Below are positions 1-13,570 of a stretch of 64,000 nucleotides of DNA, one piece after another. A program made the translations under genes and the position numbers. Source of the stretch: Bryum argenteum (Eukaryota; Streptophyta; Bryopsida; Bryales; Bryaceae); assembly GCA_037043015.1 (NCBI GenBank), contig CM073323.1, positions 20,922,758 to 20,986,757 on the forward strand, read 5' to 3'. Position 1 is the stretch's first letter; every line of letters starts with the position of its first letter. Under the pieces are notes generated by a model that saw only the letters and a list, made by a program, of their open reading frames with translations, had not been told where the DNA came from and ran no database searches.

Positions 1-519
1 CATGTTTTGTAATATGATCCAAAATTAACCCCTAAAGGAGAAGTTGACCAAGAGTGACATTCGGACGGCAATATCTAAAATTCACGAACAACGTTCTAAA
101 GACTTTTGGGTTTGATTTTGGAAAATCCAACCATTGGATCTTGCTTACAACTATCTAACTAGACCATCCACCAAGTATATTTTAGTTTTATCAAATTTCA
201 CTCTATCAATCTTGAGATAATATTGAGTAACACTTTGAATTTTTGTAAAAACAACATATCATTCTTAAGCAAATCGACCCCATTCGGGCTTCTCTCACTA
301 ATCTTGGAACGTCAGAGCCCGTCACCGTGGATGATGAGGAAGTTGGGAAGATGATTTTGGATGAAGAAATGTTGTCTATTGTCCAATATCATAAAATCTC
401 AAATTCATTCACGCTTTGTCTTTGCTTCCACGTTCTAGAGTTAAGGGTTAACACTTTACCAAAATCTATTTCTCCATATATATATATATAAGAAAAGCCT
501 CGTAAATTCCATTTACAAT

Positions 520-1100
520 TAGAACCTCTCAACTGCCAATTACGAAGAAAGCTTTATAATCTGATAATCCCCATCTTGACATTAGTTGCAATTTCTAATT
601 GATTGGCATATAAAGGACGAGAGTTGCAATTTCCAACTGTACAAAGAGGATGACAATTGCACTTACAATTCCATGACAAGATAGGGATCAACGGACAAGG
701 TTGAGAAATGTTGACTTAGGGTAAAAGACAATTGCAATTCATAAGAAGGTAGAATTTGACTGACTTATAGAGAATGGCCGTTGCAATTCCCAACAAAGAA
801 TTGGCCTACATAAAATGCTCATAGGATTACTTATTTGATGGATAAACTCCCTTTTGTGATTGAAAACCTTGTAATGCCCAGTTACCAAGAAAACCTTGTA
901 CTTTGCATTTACGAATGAAAGCTCTTAAGCTCCTGTTACAAAGTAAACCTCGTAATCCCAATTGCAATTCCTGAACGACAGTTGCAATTTCTGATTGATT
1001 TGCATATAAAAGAGGGAAGTTGCAATTTCCAACTAACCACAGTTGCACCTTCGAACTAAAAAAAGTTGTAACTTCTAACCGACGACAGTTGCAACTTCCA
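520..1100. repeat. Degenerate minisatellite, AATTACGAAGAAAACCTCGTAA-like units
   Basis: Units of about 20-33 bases built from 'aattacgaagaaa' and 'cctcgtaatccc' repeat imperfectly at 520-600 and 840-970, with a unique stretch between them. The same units recur at 14400-14960 in the second copy of the block. They carry no sustained reading frame. Confidence 0.6.
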
Positions 1101-1350
1101 TTCGACGACATTTGTACTTTCCAACTGACAACAGTTGCATTTTCCTAGTGATGACAATTGCAATTTCCAACTTACCACAACTGCACTTTTGAAGTGACGA
1201 CAGTTGGAATTTCCAACTAAGGATAGTTGCACTTTTGAACTGTCGACAGTTGCAATTTTGAACTAACGAGAGTTGCACTTTCCAACTGACGACAGTTGTT
1301 ATTTCGAATTGATGATAGTTGCACTTTTCAACTGACGAAAATTGCAAATT
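955..1350. repeat. Minisatellite of CAACTG/CAGTTG units
   Basis: About a dozen imperfect units of roughly 30-33 bases alternate 'gacagttgcaa' and 'tttccaactga', so each unit has a near-palindromic core. The array is degenerate, and two overlapping minus-strand open frames here (94 and 90 codons) are low-complexity products of the repeat. A shorter version lies at about 14990-15130. Confidence 0.75.
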
Positions 1351-1490
1351 TTAAATGTATAGAGAATGACCGTTGTAGTTGCAATTCCTCGACAAGACAG
1401 GGATCGACCAAGAAGGCTCGATTTTATTGACTTAGAGAAAAAGACAACTGCAAAAAGTCCTCGAAATAATAAAAAGTTATAGAATTTAAA

Positions 1491-2489
1491 AATTAATTAG
1501 TGCGGTTAACTCATTGTTAGAGTAGTGTGAGTTTAGGGTTTCTTATGTCACTCTGTGGACCACTTTTTCATCAAAAATGAGATTCATCATTGTTGTCTCA
1601 CTCCCGATTAATCCTTCCGGTTGACAAGAGTCCAATTTGGGTTGTTAAACAAAATTATGATTTTTTTTTCCAACAAAATGGAATTAGAAATAAGTGCATT
1701 TCGGAAATTTGATAGAATTGGTAGGTAAACAATTTGGCAGTTTTGATAGTAGGTTGAAACTTTCAAATTCAAACTCTAAAATAAATAATTATTTCACCTT
1801 GATTTCATTTGGAGGTCGTTTTGGGCTAGTTGACTTTATGGATGAAAAAAAAGCTTAATTTCACGTCATTGGAATTCCTAATTTCTTGTTACACAATCAA
1901 AGTAACAGAAGTCTCATAAGGGAGACATTATATGAAGCTAATATCATAAACAAAAAACTGGAATTCTATTTGTCTAACCTCTGGACCATGGTTACCGAAG
2001 TATGAAGAATATACCATATTTGTTCTAGGAATCTTTCATGTTCATATGAATTTAACGTATATTTAAAGTATATAGAATCTTGTGATGATGGGTATTTACA
2101 AGTACGAAAAATGGTCTCTAAATACATATAAATGTAGTCAGAAATACGTAGCCAAAGTTTGAAAATACAAGGAATATTCATGTACTCCGACAACCCTTGC
2201 TAAAATAGTGCAAGTAATAAATAAAATATACCTTAGTGCTACTTCAAAAATAGGAAACTTGGTAGAGAATTTAACATTTGAAAGTTGAATGTGAGTTGTG
2301 TCATACATATTTCATAAGCAATTATACACTCAAAGATATTCTCCACTGCAAGTTGACTTTGCATTAAAAGACTCAAATTCTCATACAAACATTGAACATC
2401 GTTCCTTTTTCTTGTAGTTGATATAACAAGAACATTCTAACAACATTGGACTTGCAACCTAGAAGTTGATCTCTACATTTCTTTATGTG
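1491..2489. other. AT-rich intergenic DNA
   Basis: I see no gene, RNA gene or element end here. Open frames are short, AT-rich and without a recognisable domain. Confidence 0.5.
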
Positions 2490-2830
2490 TTTTCGGAGCT
2501 TGGAACCTCAAAAGTGCAATTCTCTACCTCCATGCACTCTCGGGAGAGTGAACTGAAATTTCTTACTTTTTTAGACTTCCAACCATAAAATCTCATAATT
2601 AAGCCTATTTTTAATCGTGGTTTCGACAATTGACCATTGGATGTTTATCATATACAAAATTATAACATCCAAAGTTTGTGTAAAACTTTGTACTGAAATT
2701 TCTAATAACTTTGGAGCTTGCCTTTATTAAACCTGCCTTTGAAGGTTGCCCTTGTAGATTTGGTAACTTTTTTGATAAGGGACCCTTTGCAACTCAAATT
2801 GTGATTTGGTTATGACATAGTTCCAAAACA
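2490..2830 (-). mobile_element. Degenerate partial copy of the 585-bp TTAA element
   Basis: Phrases such as 'gagcttggaacctcaaaagtg', 'ttctctacctcc', 'accattggatgtttatcat', 'aacatccaaagtttgtg' and 'gggaccctttgcaactcaa' match, in the same order, the interior of the element at 19599-20183. Neither terminal TTAACCCC is preserved, so this looks like an old, decayed member of the family. Confidence 0.6.
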
Positions 2831-2890
2831 AAAATAAAATAAAATAAAATAAAATAAAATAATAAAAATAATAAATAATAATAAAAATCA
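2831..2890. repeat. AAAAT simple repeat
   Basis: A run of AAAAT/AAATA units of about 60 bases directly follows the decayed element. Confidence 0.85.
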
Positions 2891-3829
2891 AAATTCCTCA
2901 AAAAAAATTGTTTTTTGTACGCCTAGGGTGTGAAAACTAAAGTTTGTGTTAGAAACCCTCGAGAGGGGGAAGTAGTATTGTTCCAATTTCCCCTTGTCCG
3001 GTGGCCATCGGGATATTAGCAATACGAACGGACACTTCATTCACGCCAGCCCCTTAGAAAGGGACCGGAGTTTCTATCTATCTATCTATCTATCTGAATT
3101 TGACTTTGCAACTTGTTGCACACACACCTTGTAGTATACAAAACACTCAATAAAAAACTTAATCAATAATATTATCCCAAAAACATAGGCTACCCGAGAT
3201 GTTGAAAGACAGTCCCGGTCTTCAAGGAAAGTTAGAGGTTAAAAATGCTTGCATATTGATATTCATAGAATTACAAGTTTGAGTTACACATGAACAATTT
3301 TTGCAATTATTTGACTATTACTTTTGTTTTTATCTTGAACCACACAATGTAATATCTATTTAAGCAATACATCAAGAACCAAGGCAAAAACTAGGCATGG
3401 AGGGCTGGGGGGATTTTTTGTATTTTCCACAATTTAAGAAGCGGCCTCATCAAAACTCCCTTATGAAGCATACTTTGAGAACTAAGGGTCAACATTCCTT
3501 ATTATTTCAATTGGTTGCAATTTAATATCCACTTTAGTTTAGTATGCGTTATGAGTTTGGCTTACGTACAATCTCCTCTTGTCAAAATTCTCGAACCATC
3601 CTCATTGAAAATTTGATGTTGGTGTAGTGTAGCTTGGTTGACATCTAAAGGCTTGAGAAAGCCGGAATGGCTATTTGAGGTTCTTGTATGAAAAAAACAT
3701 TTAGCCAACACCAACCATTATGATATCTCAAATGAAGAAGAATCAAGGGTTCAAATTTAGCATGTGAGTAAAAAAACAAGTTGAATTAGAGATGCTACAG
3801 TTGGATCTTCTAAATACATTATAGATTGA
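2891..3829. other. Intergenic DNA with a CTAT microsatellite
   Basis: No gene is visible. A (CTAT)n microsatellite lies at about 3074-3095. The rest is AT-rich and without recognisable structure. Confidence 0.5.
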
Positions 3830-4390
3830 GATTTTTAAGACCTATAGTAGAAAAAAATCATATTATATTATTTAGGCAATTTTACATCATGGGGTTCATG
3901 TATGTGGTCACTACGGTTTTCATATTTGTGTCAAATCTAATGCAACATTGTAGAGAGTGTCTAGCTATCTACATCTGAGGATCCCTTTACACTCTCGACC
4001 ACGACCATGAAAAATCATTTTCGTGGTCGTGGCTCTTGGCTAAGAGCCAAAAGTGGCTTCATGAGTGTCTTGGTCATCTTTGTAGTGTAAAGTGAGATTT
4101 TTAAGGCCTATACTAAAATTTTAAAAAAATCAACTTTTATTATATAGGCAACTTTAGAGGATGGGATTCATGTACGTGCCTACTACGATTTTTATGTTGT
4201 GTCAAATTTAATGCAACTCTGTATAATGTCTCTAGCTATCACCATCTGAGGGTCCCTTTACATTTCAGGACCACGTCGGTCCATAAAAACTCATTTTCAT
4301 GGTCGTGGCTCTTGGCCAAGAGCCGTGACTGTGATAAATCAAAAGTGGCTTTTTGATTGATTTGGCCTCTCTTGTAGAGTAGAGAGGATT
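3830..4390. repeat. ~270-bp tandem duplication with palindromic core
   Basis: The stretch at about 3870-4100 is repeated, diverged, at about 4130-4390. Shared phrases in order are 'atgggattcatgta', 'gtgtcaaatttaatgcaac', 'tctagctatc', 'gggtccctttacat' and 'ggtcgtggctcttgg'. Each copy has a palindrome, perfect in the second copy at 4307-4324 (GGCTCTTGGCCAAGAGCC) and with one mismatch in the first at 4031-4048. The duplication is non-coding. Confidence 0.75.
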
Positions 4391-6129
4391 TGAACCAGAA
4401 GTTGTATAGTAGGTTCTTATATTCTACTATATAGAATAACCTATAGGGAGGGTTTGAACAATAGGAGGTAGCTTTGAGATCAATGGTGAATATTAAATGA
4501 TCCAAGATAGCCCAATTGCAATGATTTTAACTATAAATCATTTGAATATTCATATCAATAGGAAAAGGCATTAGGACCACTGGGTGATGGTCTGGTTGGG
4601 GTACCCAAAAAGGTTGTCCCATGAACAATTGCACTCTATGCTGGTGTGACAAACATATCCATTTTTAAACTGTAATACAATAAGACTTCATTAGATGTGG
4701 TTTTAGTTGTCTATACTTATAATGTATCAAGAAAAAAAATTAAAAATTAAGAAAAATATTTTGAAGTAATTTTATTTGATTTTTTAGTTGAAAAAGTAAG
4801 TCATGTCCCAATAACCTAAAATCCATAGAATCAAGCAAATGGAATATCAACCATTTTTATTTTAATATAATTTTTGAATATGACCTACATCTTCTTGTAT
4901 AGAATACAAAATAATTTATTTAATAATAAAAAAATTAATTCATTGTGCACTATAATGCCTGCAAATCCCCAAATTCAACACTTTTTCCCTCATCTATGAA
5001 TGGATCCAAAAAAAATAAAAAATCTAAAAGAAAATCTATAGGCATACATACTTTGATTTCAGTGAGGTGCATGATATTTTATTTTCTATTTTAGGGTCTT
5101 TTTACTTGATTAAAATGACTAAATTAGACAAACTTTGGAGGCTTTCAATAAAAATAACCTAATTAGTGTGTCCAAAAAGTGATACCCCAAGCTTACCATT
5201 GCCCCACTTAACAAAATTGCTTTGTTGGAATCGTTAGGCTTTTCCACATGAGGATTTACTTCAACTTCCGATTGTTATGCTTTCAAAGGATTCTCTATTG
5301 GTGAACCATTGCAAGCCGAATAAATCCTATTGGGTTGGTTGCAGTATCTACAGACTTTCACCGATTGGATCTTATCTTTATCTTTGATCTCGGATTTTAC
5401 TGTTTGCTCCATTTTGCACTTTTCTCCAATTGTGTTCTCCATTTGTTTCTTTTTCAATTGCATTTCTCATACTCCTCCAATTGATACACTTCTCTTACAT
5501 TTACTTCTCAGATTAGCGAATTAACCTAATTTCTTGATGGTTTAGACTACCAATTCATCTCACACTTTTCAATTCTTTATTCAGCAACACAAAAATTCCC
5601 AATTGAATACATTCAACACTTATTCTCAATCACTTCTGTTTTCCCAATTGACTTTCATGATTACAACACAACTCTGACTTCACTCACCATCACACCAATG
5701 GAAACACAAGAATTTACATACACAAACTCCAAATGCAAACATACAGATTACATTGATAGAAAATTGATTACGAAACACAAAAAACTCCTAATTGATTTAT
5801 TTCCAGCGATTGGACGGAGTTCCTCGCGCTCAGGCTAAGTACTCTCCCAATCGATTTTCATGCCTTATATTCTGCCTCCTATCGACAGTTACATATCCCT
5901 ATCTGTAAATACTTGTAATATCGGGTAATGTTCAGAAACTAACGCCAATCGGTAAACTAGTAGTAATAACAACATAGGTGTGAATCCAATTGGCTATCTA
6001 CTGCATTTATTCTAACAAAATCCAATTGAATGAATTTATGAAAATAAAAGGGACTACAAGTTGACTCCTCATCATTCTCTCTTATTCTCTCTCATTTTTC
6101 CTCCATTCCTACAAGCAAGTTTTGTATAA
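4391..6129. other. AT-rich intergenic DNA
   Basis: No gene is supported. Two overlapping 60-codon frames on opposite strands near 5.3 kb are low-complexity and match nothing I recognise. Confidence 0.45.
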
Positions 6130-6640
6130 TGAACATTTTAGAACATAATAGGGGATAGGTGTATAAAATAGATTGACAGCTATTGTCCCCCTTATATTGT
6201 TGTCATCTAAAACCAAGATTCAATGAGATTTTTGAAATACAAACAAATGAGTTTTTTTAGATTTGAGACATAGATAGATAAGTTCCAAAAAAGTGAGTGA
6301 CAATCATTCGCCCCCTTCTACAGTTGTTACCTCAAACCTAACTTTATAAATTCTTTTGAAACATTGACATATAAGTGTCCAAAAGTTATAGCCAACCATC
6401 CTTCAATGTGGTGTTGCTATATGTCAATAACATTGGTTCTTTTATTGCATTGTAGCCATCATGTACATTGACATGATCAATAAAATTGACTAAAGTAGCT
6501 CGTTGGCTATGACGGTGGTGAAGATTCAAGAAATATCTACTCACCCTAGTAACTGGCTTGAAGTTGGAATGTAGAACAAAACTTGTCTCTTGAGACCTCA
6601 TAGATTGCCAACTCCTAATGAATATGTGCACAAACAAGCT
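6130..6640. repeat. Dispersed repeat of the 'gataagttccaaaaagtgagtgacaatcattcgccccc' type
   Basis: Alternating phrases 'aacatgagtagataag', 'gtgactgccaaccattcg', 'ccccttctacagttgt' and 'acattgacatgatcaa' recur at 10180-10780 and in the three long segments at 18.4-19.5, 21.3-22.3 and 23.9-24.8 kb. This is a short, diverged member. No coding potential is evident. Confidence 0.55.
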
Positions 6641-7625
6641 ACAAATTCCATCATTTTCACTATGAAGTGAAATACTATCAACATAAAAATTGCAATAAAA
6701 GAATCAAAAACTAGAAAGTTGTTCATCTTCATCTCAAAAACTTTTTGTACCATAAAATTTCAACAAAAAGTATTGGCCCCTAAAGGTAGCCTTCCTGCGG
6801 TGAAAACTGCCCCAAATTTTATTGAAGAAAAAATAGTCCAATACTAGATCTTTGCACTCATCCATGCCCTATATTTAATACATCTTCAATTTGATTCAAT
6901 TTTCCACCACTAAAACTAGAGTATGATTGAAATCCATCCCAAATAATGAAGACAAAATCTAACGATGGATGAAGGAGATTTATCTCCTCAAAAATCATCC
7001 ATTTTTTCACTTATTCACTATAAAAACAGTATTTTAAATCCCTTAACAAAGTTGTTTGGATCAAAAAACTTGCAAGTAAAAAGTTTTGTAGGATGCATCC
7101 AAAGATTATAAATGTGTAATAAAAATCATGAAATAACTATCTTTGATTTCACATGATATTAAGCTTGGAATGGCAAAACTAGCCCCATATATGAAAACCC
7201 AAAAGCAAAAGTTGCCTTCACTGTATTTCATGCCATTAACTCATTATATGAATAGAAACTTTGATAACACAAACTAGACTTAATTTTGGATTCAGTCTAA
7301 GTGATTTTGTCAAAAACGGAGTTGGGATGAAAATGTTATGGCTCTTCAAAGTTTCTACCCTTCATCCAAAATGTCGTATTCCGACAATAATAATGTATAG
7401 GGGTTAAAACACCAAAAGAGAAGCTAAGTGGAGTGAAATGCATGCCAGAAATCCGTAACACTATGCATAGGTTTGCAAGTTTTACCACACAAACTAGACT
7501 TGATTTGGATTCCAACAATCCAACCCAAGTCATTTTGTGAAAAACAATGTTGAAATGAAGAATTAGTGACCTTTCAAATTTTCATACAAAATGTTGTTTT
7601 TCAACATTTTGGGTGTTTAAGGGAT
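6640..7625 (-). mobile_element. Degenerate copies of the ~1 kb TTAA element family
   Basis: The interior matches, in reverse, the element at 16377-17934 (for example 'aactagaaagttgttcatcttcatctc' and 'catccaaaatgtcg'). One terminus is still visible as GGGGTTAA ending at 7407. A second, more decayed terminus (TTTAAGGGATAA) lies near 7615-7625 after another copy of the 'caaaatgttgtttttcaacatttt' hairpin. Two decayed members therefore appear to lie head to tail. Confidence 0.55.
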
Positions 7626-10179
7626 AAGGAGTGATATCCCAAGCCACGTAAGTTACCAGCAAATTAGCTTTCAACTCACCTTAGCATGAAAATAAAGGAT
7701 AAGTTAATCATCATGTGCATGGTCCTAGTAATAAGGTTTCAATGAGGTCGGTATATAAAATTATTTTTTATGGAATCAAAACATGATTTAAAACCAGAAA
7801 AATTGAAGATTAAATGAATGTTCAAATGAAAATTCCAAAGGAGAAGTTTCTCTTTAATCACTACACAAATACAATTAGACCAACCAATCAATAGATCCTC
7901 AGTTGAAAATGAACTCAACAACATACTTAGTAAAGCCTCAGTGCATCTCCACAAGCACATAAGAACTCATAGTTTTAGAGCCATCATCATTATTGACTTA
8001 GTTGAAACTACACCCATCAAAGTTGTTAAAGACATTACAGGACACAACAACATCAAAGCTATTGTTCAATGTACTTGAAATGAAGTTATCGAGCGACAAT
8101 TCCAATACGTTTGAAATAATATTGATAAAACAAGGGCCACAAACCATGATTAGTCTCATTGTATCATTCTCAAAATTGTTCTCTTTTGATGTTGGGTGAT
8201 TTTCTAAACTCAATGACATTTTTTAAAGAATATAATGGCACTTTTAGTGATTGACTTGTACATTTACATGCACACTAGTTTTAGATATCGATTCCTCACT
8301 ATTTGTAAGATCGTATTGGCCAATGTCAGAGAATAAATAATAATGCAAGTGTACCAATGATTGGAGGTTTATGGTGAATGAGTAAAACGTCCAATGGAGT
8401 CAGTTTACTATGATTCATTCATTGCAATCACCCATTTAGACGGATGGGCCGCGCACATGAGGCCGAGAGAGGGGTCATCGAGGGCTCATCAGCCTCTCGT
8501 GAACCCTCTCCGCAAGCGACAGACAAGAATATTTCTAGCTCGGGGGCTAATCAGCCAAGTCGAGCGGCATGCTACCCTAATCTGCCCAAACACCAAAAAA
8601 AGAAAGTGACTCATCATTTGTCACTACCCCTTAACTACAACTTACCGTCTTACCACCCCATGACCCCTATACATGACTTCACCCCATGACTCAACCTTCT
8701 TTTACTTTTTCTTCTATTTATTCAACTTCATTCCTTTACTTTCCCTCTCTTTTTCCTCATTCACTATAGCCCTTACTCTCATTTTTACTACACTCACAAA
8801 TTAGTTTTTGAATATTCTTTTCGCTTTGATTTCAATTATGTGTCATTCAAGTATCAATTTTACCATACTTCCTAGTCATTGTCTTATTTCAAAATCCCAT
8901 CAAACATAATTCAATAATCCTTTCAGTTTTTAAATTAACATCATACTTATTACTCTTATCTTTTTAGGTACTTTGTAATAAATTCAAACATTCCAAAAAA
9001 AATAAAAAATAAATAAAATAAAATAAACTTTAAACATAAATTAGTCATATTGAACATTCTTAGTCATATTTCTACTATTTTCTTAGCATTGCCTTAGTGT
9101 AATAAAACTTACTATTTTGAAAATCAATAGTATTTTCCCTGAGTTACTGGTGGTCTTTTCTATTTTATTGTATAATATTCAATTTTAGCCAATCATATCC
9201 AATCGCAAGCACTAATAATAAGAATGTATTTTCCATTGATTTTCAAAGTTTAGACTTATTAGTTCATTTCAAAATAATTTCCTACTAGTTCAACCGTGTC
9301 AATCTAATGTAAGCCATAATGTCTTTTTATTATTTCTAGAAAATACCTCTATAAGAATAAGGGAACTCATATCTTATACCACATCAAGTTTTATACATAT
9401 AAGTTGTAAAAGATATAAATCTTAATTTTACGAATCTGAAAATTCTTACGTATATAATTTTTTTCTAAGCCTTTAATTTTTAGCTAATTAACTTCAATCC
9501 CACTTCTGCTAAATTTGTAATTGTAAAATCATGTTCGAAGAAACTTCAAGTCAATTTTAGAGTATCTTCAAGACTAATGTGAAGAAAAGTGATAATAAAA
9601 TGAAACTTGGAAAATTACAATTATTTTTATAATAATTGCATTGATTTCAAAGCAAACATTAGATATACTTAAATTCTTTTATACTTTAGGACGTTGTTAC
9701 AAAGTATCTCAATATCTACTCAAATTACAGAAAATTACTCAACTCTGAGTTGAATTAACTTTTATTGTACCTTATACTCTCATTATAGACAACAAGAAGG
9801 ATAAAAAAAACTTAAATTTTGATCTTGCAGTTCAAATCTCCAAGATGATTCTACATGGGTGTGATTACAATTTATTGGAGTTTACCTTTACTGGAGTTTA
9901 CCGGGTAATGGGGTGATTACGATTTCACGAAGTTTACTGAATAGCAGGCATGAAGTAATGAGGAGTAATATGCCTGAGGTAATAAAGAAGGGCTGGGAGT
10001 AGGCCGGTCGAAGGAGCAGCACTTGCGCCACAGAGAGTCGGCCGCACGCAGCTATTATTATAAGTTGGCCATGGGGGAGCAATGACTGACGCCAGCTAGC
10101 CATGTGCGAGGCCCATGAAGGCATGAACTATTTAGCAATATTATCATAACGATTTGGTTAAATAATTACCGACCACTTA
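7626..10179. other. AT-rich intergenic DNA
   Basis: No gene is supported. A somewhat GC-richer patch at 8440-8610 and another at 9890-10120 give 70-80 codon frames on one or both strands, but they have no recognisable domain and no intron context. Confidence 0.45.
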
Positions 10180-10780
10180 CTTTCTCTTCTACTATTGAGG
10201 GCGTAAAGCAATACCACTAGTAGTTGACAACAAAGGCATAAAACAAGTAGTTGCCAACCTTTTGCCCTCTTTTATTGATGTTGCTACAAACCATACTATC
10301 AAACACTTTAGGCAACATAAAGAGATAAGGTGGCATGAATATTTAATTCACAACCTTTTGCCTCTCGTGATTGTTATTGCATTGATTTATTACCAACCAT
10401 TTTCTTCATTGAACTTGCTACAACCACATTTGTATAGTGAACCTTTTAGGAAATACTACTAAATGAGTGTATAGAAGATATTGACAACCATGTGCCCCCC
10501 TTCTACTGTTTACATCTCAAACAAGAGCTATTGATTATTTTGAAACATAAGTAGATAAGTTTTAAAAAGTGACTGCCAACCATTCGCTCCCTTTCTACAG
10601 TTGTAAACCAAAACCAAATTCAATGCATTTTATAGAAAAATAATAGATAAGTTTTTAGATGTGACTTCCAACCATAATCCAACTTGTTGTTGCTACATTG
10701 GTTTTTTTTAAATTATTAGTTGTCCAATTGTACCATCATGCATGTTGACATGATCAAAAGATTGACTACTACCTAACTAT
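10180..10780. repeat. Dispersed repeat (gene-free), same family as 6130-6640
   Basis: It shares 'gttgccaaccttttgcc', 'gactgccaaccattcgctcc', 'tgttgacatgatcaaaagattgact' and related phrases with 6130-6640 and with the long segments at 18-25 kb. The function is unknown. Confidence 0.55.
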
Positions 10781-11849
10781 GACGCGGTGGTGAATATTGA
10801 CAAATTATTGACTCACGGTAGGAACGAGCGTGTGGTTGAAAAAGAAAGTGTAATTCTAACAATTTAGTGAGGTTATGGAAGGCCTTGGAAAGGATGACTC
10901 ACAATAGATGGTCAATGAACTTGTCTTCTCAAGGATACAAAAGGGAGAGAATTGGTCATCCTCAATATGTAAAAAACGCATAATAGAATTCTAAAAATCT
11001 TGTCGTAACTTGCTGTGAGTGAATTCGCCACAAAGACTCCCTCACTCTCGGTTTTGTTTCAAGTCCAAACACACATATTTTGGACTTGTTGTCGGAGGAA
11101 CATTTCTTTTTGGTGACCAATGTACTCTAGCATATACCTCAAAGAACATTTTAGTTACCAAGATTTCAATCTCTATAATAATTAAACAACAATGTTTATT
11201 CTAGCACAAATGAAGAGAATCACACTAGGATATTTTATTGTAAGTGCACATACTTAAATACTCATATGCTGAATAGTACCCAATATTTCTTGATAAGAGT
11301 TCAAGAGTTTAATATACTATGTCCAAAAAGCTCCATCATATGAATTTTGATATTCCTATAAGTCCAATTCCTATACACCCCATATTGTAAAGATATTTTG
11401 TATAGATATATTGTATATTGTAAAGACCAATTGTTACTATGAAAAAAACTTTTAAATTTAACCTATTCTTTAAAAGTTTCCAACTGTGATGAAGTGTATA
11501 TGAGTGCAATTGAAGGTATGAATGTTTATCTTTTTTCAAAGACCTAAGTCTCTGTAAGTCTTTGAATAGGTAAGAGCCAATGTTGTATAAATTTGACCCT
11601 ATTGAGCTTTAAATGTGGATTTTGGATGTTATATAAATTTGACCCAAGTTGAAATCTTTATAAATTTTACAAGGGCAACCTTTAATGTGTTTTGTGATTT
11701 TATATTTTTTCCTTCCAAAGTTTGTTAGAATTTGAGAATTTTGAAATTCTGAGAATTAACTAGCCAAAAATTCAAAGACTTACAGGGTTACCTACCCATC
11801 GTTCATGTTTTTTCTTTTCTAAACTAGATAGAATTAATGCGATGCATGT
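10781..11849. other. AT-rich intergenic DNA
   Basis: Nothing recognisable. Confidence 0.45.
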
Positions 11850-12290
11850 TTTACCAAATTGTCATTTAATACCTCTTTTTGGATAATAATTTTCATGAAG
11901 GTTTAAAGACTCAAATGAGTCTCCAAAATCTTACATGGGCATGCTCAACTTAATTTTCCATATGAAGAAAAATTTAGGAAAAAGTTCTAGGGTAAAAATT
12001 CTCAACTTCCCCTTTACACAAAGTAGACAAAGGGTGCCAAAGATTCCCAAAATAAGTTTGCATAAACTTTGATTGTTGTGATCTCACAAATGGTGAAGAT
12101 CTGATGGTCAAAATATTACATGGTAGTATTAATTGTAAAAAGTTTGAGATCCTATGGTTGAAACCATAAATTTATTTTGAAAAAAGTTTCAAAAATTTAA
12201 AAAGTGACCATACATCAATTCTAACAAGGTGGTAGAATATGGTGGATTTTGGTTTTGAAGGTCCAAAAATGCTTGGATCTTTGGGGTTAA
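11850..12290 (+). mobile_element. Degenerate copy of the 585-bp TTAA element, right end visible
   Basis: The right end reads GGATCTTTGGGGTTAA at 12275-12290, one base from the canonical end. Internal phrases match 16885-17471 in the same orientation ('tttgattgttgtgatctcacaaatgg', 'gatcctatggttg', 'ttttgaaggtcc'). The left end is not recognisable. Confidence 0.65.
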
Positions 12291-13421
12291 TACACATTTC
12301 TTTATCTCGTAGCATCATAGAGTCTCATACTCATTTCTATTAAAAGTCCTCAAGGCTCAAGATGTCAAATTGAGCCATTTTGGATAACAAACCAAAATTT
12401 CAAAAATTCATGTTTTCTTAATCGAATATTTGTTTCACACATAATTTGTTGAATTAGATTCCAAATCCACTCTAGTCTTATAGTTATCAGACTCTTATCA
12501 TATCCCAAGTCTAAGGTGTAAGTTTACAACATACTTTCTTTTGCTTGTTTCATATGTTTCCTTCATAAAATATGATGCATGTCTCAGTATTGCAAGCCTA
12601 TTTTTGAATAAGTATATATATGTATATATAGATTGAAAAGATGGTAAATCTTAGGATAGAGCTTGACAACATTCCAGTTTGAAGAATTTTGATTGGTACC
12701 CTTTTGATTTTAATTGAATCTTGAGGAGTTGTTTCTTCACTATGCTTGTATTTTGGGTTAATCCCAATTTAATTGTAATTTGTGGTAGAAAGATTAGTTT
12801 CAAATATTTCATTTTTTTTAAAAAGGCATGCATTTAGTGCAAGAGCCCTATTAATGAACATTGTTTTCTTTGCAAAAACATGGGCAATTTCCAATATTGC
12901 AAGATCATTTATTTAAGCAAAATAAATTATGATTTTTTTATACAAGGGTGTAACTGAGATGATGGTCAATGATCGCCTAGTGAGAAAAGCTAGAGAATTT
13001 TAGGGGATAAGTTTAGAAAAATTCAATGTGTCATGCTCTTAGTCTCAATGTGTGCATTTTGTCCCAACTAAATAATAGGAGCCAAACAAGGAACCAAAAT
13101 ATTTTTTTTAACAATAATAATTGTGAAAACGAGAAACATAATTAGAAACATAACAAGAAACAAACTTTGTATTCTACAAGGTGGATCCGAGTTGTACAAG
13201 CTTTTATATTCGTACGACACCAAACATCTAAAGTAGTATGGAGCTTATTTGATGGAGTCCTATGCATTTTCCAAGTATACAACCTTCCACATGGTCTTAG
13301 CAATCTCAATGGAAAAATGAGATAAAGAAGTCAATGGTATCACTTCATGACAAAAACATAGAGGCAGGTAAGATAGGGGGCGTAGGGAGCAGACCACAAC
13401 ATCAAAATAGAGTCAAAGGTG
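12291..13421. other. AT-rich intergenic DNA
   Basis: No gene or element end was seen. A short AT-alternating tract lies near 12610-12630. Confidence 0.45.
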
Positions 13422-13570
13422 GGGGGGGCGAAAGGGTCAGCCAAAAAAGAAGGCATAGGGGGGCAAAGGAGCCAACCAAAAAAGAGGCATAGGGTGGCGA
13501 AGTGCCCAGTCAAGAAAGAGCCACAGGGGGGCGAAGTGGCTAGCCAAAAAAGAGGCATAGGGGAGGGGCG
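13422..13570. repeat. 34-bp G-rich minisatellite, ~4 copies
   Basis: Units of about 34 bases of the form 'ggggcgaagtggctagcc' plus 'aaaaaagaggcatag' are repeated roughly four times. The array is GC-rich within AT-rich DNA. The open frames on both strands here exist only because of the repeat. Confidence 0.85.

Larger units (their letters stand above)
1..1490. repeat. ~1.4 kb dispersed repeat block, copy A (starts before the window)
   Basis: The first 50 bases (starting catgttttgtaatatgatcc) recur almost unchanged at about 13899, and the similarity continues for about 1.4 kb. In order the block has an AT-rich head, a conserved stretch at 306-450 (GGAACGTCAGAGCCCGTCAC and following), a minisatellite with AATTACGAAG units, and a minisatellite with CAACTG/CAGTTG units. 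A motif around 'acaagatagggatcga' followed by 'gacttagagaaaaagacaa' occurs twice, near 670-760 and 1385-1450, so it brackets the minisatellites. No protein of recognised family is encoded. The nature of the block is unknown. The bracketing repeats could be remnants of element ends. Confidence 0.75.
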
